From Periplaneta americana (taxonomy: Eukaryota > Arthropoda > Insecta > Blattodea > Blattidae), in the NCBI RefSeq assembly GCF_040183065.1, contig NW_027185502.1, positions 757,501 to 821,500 on the forward strand: DNA of 64,000 nt, given 5' to 3'. The position numbers were made by a program, and so were the translations under genes. A model generated the notes under the pieces. The model did no database searches, had not been told where the DNA came from, and worked only from the letters and a program-made list of their open reading frames with translations. This document shows positions 45,096 to 57,200 of the stretch, one piece after another. Every line of letters begins with the position of its first letter. The stretch's first letter is position 1.

Positions 45096-45097
45096 CG

Positions 45098-47574
45098 GAT
45101 AGTATAGTATGGTATAGTATAGTATAGTATAGTATAGGATAGTATAGTATAGTAAAGTATAGTATAGTATAGTAGACTATTGTATAGTCTAGTATAGTAT
45201 AGTATATTATAGTATAGGATAGTATAGTATAGTACAATACAGTATAGTATAGTATAGGATAGTATAGTCTAGTATACTATAGTATAGTATAGTATAGTAT
45301 AGGATAGTACAGTATAGTATAGTATTTTATAGTATAGTATAGTATAGTATAGTATAGTATAGTATAGGATAGTAAAGTATAGTACAGTATAGTATAGTAT
45401 ACTATATTATAGTATAGTATATTATAGTACAGTATAGTATATTATAGTAGAGTGTAGTATAGTATAGTATAGTAAATTATAATATAGTATAGTAGATTAT
45501 AGTATAGTATAGTATATTATAGTATAGTATAGTAGAGTATATTATAGTATAATATAGTATATTATAGTATAGTATAGCATATTATAGTATTGTATAGTAT
45601 ATTATAGTATAGTATAGTCTAGTATAGTATAGTCTAGTATAGCACTGTATAGTCTAGTATAGGATAGTATAGTATAGTATAGTATAGTATAGTATAGTAT
45701 AGTATAGTATAGTATAGTATAGTAAAGTATAGTATAGTATATTATAGTAGAGTATAGTATAGTATAGTATAGTATAGTATAGTATAGTATAGTATAGTAT
45801 AGTATAGTGTAGTATAGTATATTATTGTATAGTAAAGTCTAGTATACTATAGAATAATATATTATAGTATAGTATAGTATAGTCTAGTATAGTCTAGTAT
45901 AGTATAGTATAGTATAGGATGGTATAGTATAGTACAGTCTAGATTAGTATAGTATAGTATAGGATAGTATAGTATAGTATAGTATAGAATAGGATAGTAT
46001 AGGATAGTAAATTATACTGCAGTATAGTATAGTATAGGATAGTAGAGTATATTATAGTATAGTATAGGAGAGTATAGTATGGTATAGTATAGTATAGTAT
46101 AGTATAGTCTTGTATAGTATAGTATAGTGTAGGATAGTAAAGTTTGTATAGTATAGTATAGTATAGTTAGTATACTATTGTATAGCATAATATGGTATAG
46201 TCTAGTATAGTATAGTATAATATAGTATAGGATAGTATAGTATAGTATAGTAGAGTATAGTATAGGATAGTATATTATAGTATAGTATAGTATTGGATAG
46301 TATAGTATAATATAGTATAGTATAGGATAGTATAGTATAATATATTATAGCATAGTAGAGTATAGTATAGTATAGTATATTATAGTATAGTATACTATAG
46401 TATAGTATATTATAGTACAGTATAGTATAGTATAGTATAGTATAGTATAGTATACTATAGTATAGTACAGTATAGTTATACTATAGTATAGTATAGTATA
46501 TTATAGTATAGTATAGTATGGTATAGTATAGGTTAGAAAGTATGGTATATTATATTATAGTATAGTATATATAGTATAGTATAGTATATTATAGTAGAGT
46601 ATAGTATGAGATAGTATAGTATAGTATAGTATAGGATAGTATAGCATACTATAGTATAGTAGAGTATAGTCTATTATAGTATAGTATAGTAGAGTATAGG
46701 ATTGTATAGTATAGTATAGGATAGTATAGTATAGGATAGTCTAGTATAGTATAGTATAGTATAGGATAGTATAGTATAGAATAGTATATTATAGTATAGT
46801 ATAGTATAGTATAGTATAGGATAGTATAGTATAGTATAGTAAAGTATAGGATAGTATAGTATAGTAAGGGATAGTATAGGATAGTATAGTATAGTATAGT
46901 ATGGTATAGTATAGTATATGATAGTATAGGATTATATAGTATAGTATAGTATAGGATAGTATAGGATAGAATAGTATAGGATAGTGTAGTATAGTATAGT
47001 ATTGGATAGTATAGTATAGTATAGGATAGTATAGGATAGTATAGTATAGTATAGTATAGTATAGTATAGTATTGTATAGTATAGTATAGTTCAGTAAGGA
47101 ATAGGATAGTATAGTTTAGTATAGGATAGTATAGTATAGTATAGTATAGTATAGCAAAGTATAGTATAGTATAAGATAGAATAGTATAGTATAGGATAGT
47201 ATAGTCTAGTATAGTATAGTATAGTTTAGTATAGTATAGTATAGTATAGGATAGTCTAGTATAGTATAAGATAGTATAGTATAGTATAGTGTAGTATAGT
47301 AGAGTATAGTATAGGATAGTATAGGATAGTATAGTATAGTATAGTATAGTATAGTATAATATAGTATAGGATAGTATAGTATTGTATAGTATAGGATAGT
47401 CTAGTAAAGCATAGTACAATAGTGTATAATATACTCTATTATGGTATAGTATAGTAGAGTATAGGATAGTATAGTATAGTATAGTATAGTATAGTATAGT
47501 ATAGTATAGTATAGTATACATTAGTATAGTATAGGATAGTCTAGTATAGTATAGTATAGTATAATATAGTATAG
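45098..47574 (-). repeat. (AGTAT)n array, inverse of the array at 40930
   Basis: 2.5 kb of imperfect AGTAT pentamers, with AGGAT, ATTAT, AGTCT and AGTAA variants and a few phase slips. It is the reverse complement orientation of the ACTAT array at 40930-42080. The TAxxA spacing keeps one minus-strand frame open for 290 codons (46649-47521), a composition artefact. It joins LINE-3 on the left and LINE-2 on the right without a spacer. Confidence 0.95.
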
Positions 47575-47576
47575 GA

Positions 47577-48047
47577 TAGTGCAGTCTTCAAGAAGCGAGC
47601 CTTGACGTTCTCTAGGGTATGGAGGTCTTTCGTGCGCAGTTTGTCCCACGTTAGATCTAGTCCGTATGTAAGTATGGGGACTATCTTGGTGTGGAAGATG
47701 ATCATCGCTGTTTTGAGAGATAGCTTGGTTAGTTCTCTGATGTCATGAATGGCTTTTGTGGCTGCTGTAACTCTTTGCTTGGTGTGTACCCTGAATGAAT
47801 TTGTTGTGGTCTGTAGGGTCAGACCGAGGTATTTGGCCTGGTTTACTGTTTGTAGAGGTTCTTGTTTCAGGAAGATTTTGTCTTGTTGAGATATCTTCCC
47901 CCCTTTCCTGAATATCATGTGTTCGGTTTTCTGCATGTTTATCTCCAGCTCATTTTGGTCAGCCCACTTTTCCAGCGCGTAGGTTGCTTTTTGGAGTTCA
48001 CTCCTGTCATGAGATCCCAGGACCATGTCGTCGGCATAGATATAGAT
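47577..48047 (-). pseudogene. LINE-2 ORF2, part downstream of the SINE
   Basis: Resumes IYIYADDMVLGSHDRSELQK, EKWADQNELEINMQKTEH, MIFRKGGKI, AKYLGLTLQTTTNSFRVHT, RELTKLSLKTAMIIFHTKIV, PILTYGLDLTWDKL, LENVKARFLK, matching LINE-1 10713-10190. The catalytic YADD is coded at about 48027-48038. It ends when the frame enters the AGTAT array (YTILYYTILY is array sequence). Confidence 0.85.
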
Positions 48048-48300
48048 TTATCTAATTGGGTTATTTTACGACGCTGTATCAACATCTAGGTTATTTAGCG
48101 TCTGAATGATATGAAGGTGATAATGCCGGTGAAATGAGTCCGGGGTCCAGCACCGAAAGTTACCCAGCATTTGCTCGTATTGGGTTGAGGGAAAACCCCG
48201 GAAAAACCCTCAACCAGGTAACTTGCCCCGACCGGGATTCGAACCCGGGCCACCTGGTTTCACAGTCAGACGCGCTGACCGTTACTCCACAGGTGTGGGC
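48048..48300 (-). mobile_element. Full-length tRNA-headed SINE (family A) inserted in LINE-2 ORF2
   Basis: Flanked by a perfect 11-bp target duplication TAGATATAGAT (48037-48047 and 48301-48311). Minus strand: head GCCCACACCTGTGGAGTAAC (A box TGGAGTAACGGTCAG), B box GGGTTCGAATCCC, body TTTTTCCGGGGTTTTCCCTC and CGGTGCTGGACCCCGGACTC, tail GACGCTAAATAACC...CAGCGTCGTAAAATAACCC. It is 253 bp and nearly unmutated at the Pol III boxes. Other copies or fragments in the window: 6126, 33848 and 40185. Confidence 0.95.
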
Positions 48301-50220
48301 TAGATATAGATCTTGACATCTGTAGATTCTTCTCTTATTGATTTTGCGACGTCGTGGGTGGCGATGTTAAATAATAGAGGACTGAGGGGGTCTCCCTGCA
48401 GCACTCCATTTGTTTGCGTGATGTTTGTTGACAAGGTTATACTGTCTGAGATCTGTACACTGTTACTACTCAGGATGTTGTGGATCAGGCATGTGAGGTC
48501 TTTATTTTCCATGGCTATGGACTCTAGTTTTGAGGAGATGATGCTCCTGTTCAGTTTATCGAATGCTTTTGAGAAATCGATGAATACTGCATGGAATTTT
48601 CCTCGAGGGTGTCGTAGAGCGGTATCTATGTCGTCCAGTAGGTTTCTGATGGCTTGGATTGTGTTTCTTCCCTTTCTGAACCCAAACTGCTCTTCTGGGA
48701 TTGATTGTTCTATCTCTTCCGTAATCCTTTGTGTGATCAGCCTTGTCAGTATCTTCAGATGGTTATTTTCTAGGGCGATCCCTCGATAAGAGTTAGGGTC
48801 GCATGGATCTCCTTTGCCTTTGTACATTACTTTAATTGTTGACGTTTTCCATGTTGTTGGAATGTTTCCCGTTCGCAGGCATGCATTCAGCAGGTTTGTT
48901 AGTGTTGGAAGTAGTATCTCGGCTGATGACTTGATGTGCTCGTTGAAGATGCCGTCGGGTCCGCAAGCTTTCCTGTCTTTGAGTTTTGATAGGGTAGCGC
49001 CTATCTCTTCAGAGGTGAAAGGGTTTTGGGGACTGTTTGGCTCTACGGTCTTTATTGGGTATGCTTGTAAGGATCTTTTCTGGTTAAGAAGATCTGTGAA
49101 ATGCTCTTCCCATATATCCATGTCTATTTTACTAACTGTTTTTGTTTTTCGGGGCTTTAGTGCTCTGTACGGGTTTTCTCTTGTTTCCTCCACCATCCTG
49201 ATTGCTTCCGATTCGATGTAGTTATTTCGGGTGTTTCTGAGGAGAGTTTTGTATTGCTTTCTGAGAGCACTGTATGTAGTTAGGTCTTCACGAGAGTTAC
49301 TGATCCTTGCCTTGTGCAGTGCCTGGATGACTCGCTTCCTTTCTAGGTAGCATGTTCGGTCGAACCACTTTTGAGATCTTCGTTTCTTTATTGGGGAAGT
49401 TGCACCTTTGATAATGTCCTCCATGATCTCGGCGGCAGCATCTATGTCGTTTTGTTCTATCTTCTCTTGTAAGTCCGTTATTTTTGTTTGCTGTTGTGAG
49501 AGAGAGTGGACGTCGAACTTCCTCGATCTGGGCTTAGTTATGCTACGTTCTTTTGTGAGGAAAGCTTGTTTTATACTGAAACTTGCTGTTACAGGAATGT
49601 GTTTCTTCAGGTGCGCCTCTTTTACTGAGTAACCTACTTTGTGGCTTATCAAATTGATTTCTGAACCCTTGTAGAAAATTAGATCAATTGTACTGCTTCC
49701 ATTGTGAGCAAGGTAAGTCTTGTCGTTTTTATTGTTTATTAACGTAAAGCCTTCTTCTGCCAACAACTGCAGTAGTTCTCTGCTCCTGTTGTCGTTTACG
49801 TCCATTCTGCAATTCATGTCTCCGGCTATGATGGTGTTGCATCCAGGCGTTATCTTTGTGAGGGCTGTCATAATTGTGGCTATTATGTCTTCTATCGGTG
49901 TGAGGGGTTTCATGTATATTCCTATTACGGCGAGTCTTTCGGTTTCGATAATTAAGTAGTCTTCGTCTCGTTCGGTTGTTAAGATTTTCCCAATTTTGGG
50001 TTTATAGTAGCATGCTAATCCTTGTGACGGTCTTCCTCTTGGAGCTTGTGTGGCGAGTATTTGTTCTGAGTAGAATCCCGGTATATCTATGGTGCTAGTC
50101 GCGAAGGTCTCGTTTAGGATCAGGATGTCGTTCTTGTCTAGCCATTCGCTCGCGGTTAGTTGGAGGGAGCTTCTTAGCCCCTCGACGTTCCATAACAATA
50201 GGTTAATTTTCGAGTCTTGC
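48300..50220 (-). CDS. LINE-2 ORF2, endonuclease-reverse transcriptase, 5' part (open)
   Basis: Open for 632 codons from 50198 (LLWNVEG; a TTG codon, with no ATG in frame near) to the SINE. AP endonuclease: LNET (catalytic Glu, residue 30), AGDMNCRMD (125-133), STIDLIF (169-175), KKHIPV (198-203). RT: KACGPDGIFNEHIKSS (410-425), YRGIALENN (471-479), EQFGFRKGRNT (503-513), AVFIDFSKAFD (537-547, catalytic Asp), TNGVLQGDPLSPLLFN (596-611). The YADD box falls just after the SINE. The frame extends upstream through ORF1's last codons, in the +1 frame relative to ORF1. The protein nicks target DNA and reverse-transcribes the element RNA in the nucleus; that is known for the family and inferred here. 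Confidence 0.85.
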
Positions 50221-51222
50221 TCCCTGACTTTGGAGGCGAAAAAACCGATATCGTCTGACGATGGCTCCCTCTGGCCATGATGCCGGGTTTGTGATGTTAT
50301 GTAGGTGTCTGAGAGGTATTCCTACCTTGAAGGCTTTTAGTGAGCCTCTCGTTTGGATTTCTTCGCACTCCAGTATTTCTGTTACGTTTAATTTCTTCAG
50401 ATGTCTCACTAACTTCTCCTGGGTCGAGTTTTGGTGCAGGTGGCCTATATATAGCCATGCTCTGTGACATGCCGCTTCGAGCTCATTGTCGGGTGCTGAT
50501 TTTGTTGCTTCCGAGGTATGCTTGGTGCCTACGATTGTTGGAGTCTGGATGAGTGGTGATTTGGGGCTACGTCTTCGATTTACGACTTCTGTCCATGTTG
50601 ACTCGTCGCAGTTTGTAGCGCTGGAGTTGATTTCCGTTCTATGCTGCGGCGGGTGAGGTCTTCCCCTCCCTCTATGTTCGGCCTGTGTGATTCTCTTTGT
50701 ATACTGGTTTCGTCTTCATTTGTATCCATCTCCGTAGGATTCTGTGCCTGTTGTGTCGCGTTTTTTTATTTCTTCTTTTATCAGTTTTTTGACGCTGAGT
50801 GATAGCTTTTCCATCATTGCTTGGATCTGGTGATTTACTTTATCTGTGATTCTTTCTTCCATTGTCTCCACGCGGTTTTCGATACTGTTCTGTTTTCCTC
50901 CGCCAGGTGCCGTTAGTTGCTGGCATCTGCTTGATGTTTCATGATTTGGGCCGGTAGATGGCGCCACTTGTCCCTCTAGGGGACTGTCGTCTTCCACTTG
51001 TGTGATCTCCAATCGACCTTCCTTAACCTCGTTTTCATGTTTGGTCTTTTCTTTGCTGTTAATTTCTAAGACACTTTTCATTTTCGTAAAACAGTTTCTG
51101 ATAATGCTTACAGCTTTCTGCATGTCTTCTCTTGAGTCCTTCTTCAGGAAGCCACCTGCTTCCGAAATATTTTCTATGATTTTGAGAGCGCTTTCAACAC
51201 GTTCTTCTACCTCGTCCGCCAT
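50203..51222 (-). pseudogene. LINE-2 ORF1, gag-like protein (one or two frameshifts)
   Basis: N-terminal part 51222-50716: MADEVEERVESALKIIENI, a basic/acidic region and a coiled-coil-like stretch (VETMEERITDKVNHQIQAMM). Near 50716 the first frame ends (GDGYK stop); a second frame carries TEMDTNEDETSIQRESHRPN and a third, from about 50620, carries STWTEVVNRRRSP, AWLYIGHLHQNSTQ, CEEIQTRGSLKAFKVGI and WPEGAIVRRYRFFRL to TAA at 50203-50205. The last block is the conserved C-terminal domain shared with LINE-1. An A6 run on the plus strand (U6 in the mRNA, 50239-50244) lies in the ORF1/ORF2 overlap. Confidence 0.75.
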
Positions 51223-51233
51223 CTTGTTCGACT

Positions 51234-54200
51234 TAATTATATAAAACATAAATTAAATTAATTAAAATAAAATAAGTAAACAAAAATGAATTAATTAATT
51301 AATTAAAATAAATGAATTAATATATTACATTAAATAAATACAAAAAATAAATTAAATAAATTAAATAAATAAATTAAGTAAATTAATTAATTTAATTAAA
51401 GTAAATAAATTGAATTAAATAAATAAAAAATAAATAAACTAAATAAATTAATAAAATAAAATATATAAATTAAATAATTAAAAAATAAATTAAGTATAAT
51501 ATATAAAAATAAGGTGAAATAAAATAAAATAATTTAAATAAAATAAATTAATTAATTAATAATAAATAACTAAAAGAATACATAAAATAAATAAATAAAA
51601 ATAAATAAAATAAATTAATTGAATAAAAAATTAATTAAATGAAATCTATTATTTTAAAGAAATTGCATAAAATAAATATAACTAAATAAATAACTAAATC
51701 AATAAATTAAAATTAAATAAATTAAAATAAATGAAGTGAAAATAAAAAATAATTGCAATAAAATGAAAAAAATTGTTTAAATAAATTAAATTTAATTAAT
51801 TACTTAATCATTTAAAATAAAATAAGTTAAAATAAATAAATAATTGAAATAAAATAAAATAAATTGGAATAAAAGAATTTAAAATTAATTAAATAATTAG
51901 GAAAATTAATAAATTATTTATTTATGGAAATTAAATGAAATAAAATTAAATAAAGAAATAAAATAAATAAATTAAATTAAATTAAATTAATTTAAATAAA
52001 ATAAATTAAGAAAAATAAAACATAAATGCAATAAAATTGTTTAAGTAAATGAATTAATTAATCAATTGAAATAAATTAAGTTGAAAGAAATAAATAAATA
52101 AATAACTTAAATTAAATTAAATAAATTAGAATAAAATAAATTGAAATTAATTAAATAAATAGGCAAATTAATTAATTATTTATTTAAGGGAATTAAATGA
52201 AATAAAATTAAATTAATAAATAAAATAATTAAATTAATTAAAATAAAATACATGAATAAGACAATATATCAAAATAAGATTAATTAATTGAAAAAATAAA
52301 TAAAATAAAATAAATGAATGAATTAATCAACTATTTATTTAAATAAATTGAATAAAATAAATTAAATCAGTAAGATAAATAAATAATTCAAATAAATAAA
52401 TTAAATTATATTAATTAAAATAAATAAATAAATAAATAAATAAACTCATTAATTAAAAAATGAATTAAATTAAATAAATTAAAAGAAATGAATTAAAATA
52501 AATAAATTAAATGAATAAATAGAAATAAAACACATTTAATAAATAAATCAGCTAAATAAATTAATAAAATAAATTAGTAACTTAAAATAAATAAATTAAA
52601 TTAAATTAATTAAAATTAATGAATGAATAAATTAAATTAAATAAGGAAATAAAATAAATTAAATAACTAAATTATAATACAACAAAATTAAAATAAATAA
52701 AATCAATAAATTAAAATAAAGTAAAATAACATAAATTATAATAAATAAAATAAAATTAATTTAATCAATTAATAAATAATTCAATTGAAATAAATAAGTT
52801 AAAATAGATTAAATAACTAAATATAAAATTAACTAAATATATAAAATAAAAGTAAGTAAAAATATAAATTAGAATAAATCAAATAAATTAAATTAAGAAA
52901 TTAAATAAAACAAATAAATTGAATTGAATAAATAACATAAAATAAAATAAGTTAAATAAAATAAATAAATAAATAAAATAAAAATAAAATAAATTATATA
53001 AATCAATAAATTAAAATAAATAAATAAAATAAAATATAATAAAAAGGAAATAAAATAAATAAATGAAATACATAAATAAATAAATTAAATTACATTATCT
53101 TAATAAATAAAATAATTAAATAAAAAATAAATTCAGTAAGATATATAAGAATAAATGAAATACATTATATAAAAAATTGAATAAAATAATTAAATTAAAT
53201 TAAAATAAATTAAAATAAAATAAGTTAAATATAAAAAATAAACAAAATAAAAATGAAATAAATTATATGAATAAATTAATTAAAATAAATAACTATAAGA
53301 ATATATAAAATGAAATAAAATAAATAAATGAAATAAAATCAAGTAATTAAAATAAATAAATAATTAATTAAATATTTAACCTAATATAAATGAAATAAAT
53401 TAAATTAAATAAGGAAATTAGATAAAATATATTAAATAAAATAAAATAAATATATTACATTAAATAAATAAAATTAATTAAATAAATCGAATTAAATAAA
53501 AAATAAATTAATTGATTAAATAAAATCAATTAAATATATAGATAAATAAAATAAATAAATAAATTAAAATAAAATAAATTAAACTAAATGAAACAAAAAA
53601 TAAGAAAAATAAATAAATGCAATAAATTGAATAAAATTATTTAAATGAATTATAACAATAACTAAGTAAATAAAATTAAAATAAATGAATTAAATAAAAA
53701 CAAAATAATTTATATAAATAAATTAATTAAAATTAAATAATTTGAAATAAATAAGTAAAAGAATATATCAAGTAAATAAAATTAAATCACTTCAATTACA
53801 TAAATAAATCAATGAAATAAAATAGAATAAAATAAGTAAGTAAATAAATTAAATAAATTAAATTAAACATAATCAGTAAAATAAATTAATTGATTAATTA
53901 AACGATTAAATAAATCAATAAAATAATTAAAGAAATGAAACTAAAATGAATAAATTAAATAATTAACTAAATCAGCAAAATAAATTAATAAAATAATTAA
54001 TTAAATAAAATTAATTAATTAAATTAAATTAATTAAAATACAAATAAGTTAAAATAAATCGATTAATTAAATATAAAATTAACTAAATATATAAAATGAA
54101 ATTAAGTAAATTAAAATAAATTAGAATAAATCATATTACATTAAACAATTAAATAAAACAAATAAATTGAATTAAAATAAATATTAAAATAAAATAAATA

Positions 54201-57200
54201 AATCAAATAAAAATAAAATAAATTATATAACTCAATAAATTGAAATAAATAACTAAAAGAATATATCAGATAAATAAATAGATTAATTAAATTAAATAAA
54301 TAAATATGTGAAATAAAATAAAATAAAACGAAATAAAATAAATTAAAGTAAATACAGTAAATAAATAAATTAAATGAAATATATTAAGGAAAATACATTA
54401 AATAAATGAAATACATAAATAAATAAAATAAATTAATTATATATAATATATAAAATAAAATAAAATATATTATATTACTAAATGATATAATTAAATAAAT
54501 TAAATTAAATAAAAAACAAATTCAATAAGATACATTAGAATAAATGAAATAAATTATATAAGAAAATGGAATAAAATAATTAAATTTAATTAAAATAAAT
54601 TCATAACATAAAATAAAATAAGTTAAATATAATAAATAAATAAAAATACTTAAATTATATAAATAAATTAATTAAAAAATAACTATAAGAATATATAAAA
54701 TAAATGAAATAAATAAATCAAATAAATAAAATATATATATATGAAATAAAATAAAATAAAGTAATTAAAATAAATAAATTAATTAATTAAATAAGCAAAT
54801 TAGATAAAATATACTAAATTAAATAAAATAAATATATTAAGTTAAATAACATTAATTAGTCGAATAAATCAAATGAAATAAAAAGTAAATTAATTAATTA
54901 AATAAAATCAATTAAAGAAATAGATAAATAAAATAAATTAATTAATGTAAAATAAATTAAACTAAATTAATACACAAAAAATAAGAAAAATAAATAAATA
55001 CAATAATTTGAATAAAATTATTGAAATGAATAATAAGAATAACTAAGTAAATAACATTAAAAATAGTGAATTAAATAAAAATAAAATAAATTATATAAAT
55101 AAGTTAATTAATTAAAATTAAATAAATTGAAATAAATAAGGAAAACAATATATCAAGTAAATATAATGAAATCAATTCAATTACATAAATAAATGAAATA
55201 AAATAAAAGCAATAAATAAATAAATTAAATAAATTAAGTTAAATATAATCAGTAAAATAAATTAATTGATTAATTAAACGATTAAATAAATCAATAAAAT
55301 AAATAAAGAAATTAAATTAAAATAAATAAATAAAATAATAAAATACATTCAATTAAAATGAATATATTAAATTAATAACTAAATCATCAAAACAAATTAA
55401 TAAAAGAGATTAATTAATTAAATTGAATAAATTAAAATAAATTAATTAATTTAATTTAATTGAAGAATAAATTTAATGAAATAAAAAAAATAAAATAAGT
55501 CAAATAAATAAATAAATTATAATATAAGAAATTAAAATAAATAAATAAAATAAATCGAAGAAAATGAATTAAAATAACAAATTAAAATAATTAAAATATA
55601 ATAAATAAAATAAAATAAATAAATAATTAAATTAAAATAAATATATTAAATACAAAAATCAAATACATAAATGTAACAAAATAAATTGAATTAAAATAAA
55701 TAAATAACATAAAATAAAATAAGTTAATTGAAGTAAATAAATAAAATATAAAATAAATTATTTAAATAACAAATTTAAAATAAATAACTAAAAGATTATA
55801 TCAAATAAATAAAAGAAATTAATTTGGTTAAATAAATAAGTAAATGAAATAAAATAAATAAAATGAAATAAAATAAATTGAAGGCAATAAAGTAACTAAA
55901 TAAATTAATTATATCAATTATATTAAATATATTAAGTGCAATAAATTAAATTAATAAATACATAAATAAATAATATAAGTAAATAAATTAAATAAATCAA
56001 TTAATATATTTAATAAAATAAAATGAAATAAATAAATTAAATGATATGTATGAAATAAAATAAATAAAATAAAATAAAGTAAATTATATTATTAAATAAA
56101 TTAATTAAATTAAAATAAATAAATAACATAAACTACAATAAGTTAAACATAATAAATAAATAAAATAAATAAAAATTAAATTATAAAAAATAAATTAATT
56201 AAAACAAAAACATAAAAGAATATATAAACTAAATTAAATATATTAAGCAATATAAATTGAAGAAATAAAATACATTATCAAATAAAATAGATTAATTAAA
56301 TAAAAAATAAATAAAATAAAATGTATTGAATTAAGTAAATAACATATATAAATTAAATTAATTAAATAAAGAATTAAATAAATTAATTCAGTAATACAAA
56401 ATAAAATAAAATAAATAAATAAAAAAAAGGAAAATAAATAAGTCCAATAAATTGAATAAAATTAATAAATTAAGACTAAATAAATTAAAGTAATTAAATA
56501 AAAATAAATAAATTAGATTCAATAATTTAAATTATAATATATAAATACAGATAAATAAAATGAATAAATAAATTAATTAAAACAAAATAAATTAATATAA
56601 ATTAAATAAGTAACTTAATTAGTTAATTTTTTTAACAAATTGAATGAAATAAATTAAATCAATAAATAAAATAAATACATTAAATTAAGATTAATAAATT
56701 GAACAAATAAATTAATAAGCTCAATAAATTCGTAAAATAAATAAATACAAAAAACTAAGTCAATAAATATAAATGATATAAATAAATAAAATAAAATAAA
56801 TGAATGAATTAATCAACTATTGATTTAAAGAAATTGAATAAAATAAATTAAATAAATAAATAAGATAAATAAATACATAAATTAAATTGAAATAAATAAA
56901 TTAAATTAAAATATTAATTAAAATAAATAAATTAATTAATTAATTAAAAGAAATGGATTAATATAAACAAATTAAAAGAAATGAATTAAAATAAATAAAT
57001 TAAATGAATAAATAAAATTAAAATACATTTAATATGTAAATTAATTAATTAAAATAAAATAAGTCAAGATAAATCAATTAAAATAAATACAATAAATAAA
57101 TAAATGAGCTAAATAAATTAATAACTTAAAATGAATAAATTAAATTAAATAAATTGAAATAAAATAGATAAATATAAATAAATTAATTAAAATAAAGTAA

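Larger units (their letters stand above)
47575..51233 (-). mobile_element. LINE-2: APE-type non-LTR retrotransposon, 3' end lost
   Basis: Same family as LINE-1: shared AAGATGGCGGACG start block (ATG 51222-51220), ORF1 C-terminal domain, endonuclease and RT motifs. The 5' end is intact and abuts the A-rich array. The 3' end is cut within ORF2 at 47577, replaced by the pentamer array; the Cys/His C-terminus and 3' UTR of LINE-1 are missing. A SINE (48048-48300) sits inside ORF2. The endonuclease-RT frame is otherwise open, so LINE-2 is younger than LINE-1. Confidence 0.85.

Noticed and set aside
46649-47521. 290-codon Y/T/I/L repeat frame on the minus strand
   Set aside because: Pure AGTAT pentamer array; open because the pentamer lacks stops in that frame.
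44169-48047. LINE-3 and LINE-2 as two halves of one element split by the pentamer array
   Set aside because: Both contain the RT palm including a YADD box, so they overlap in content, and they differ clearly in sequence.
48313-50552. Several plus-strand open frames of 60-158 codons
   Set aside because: Antisense shadows of LINE-2 ORF1 and ORF2.
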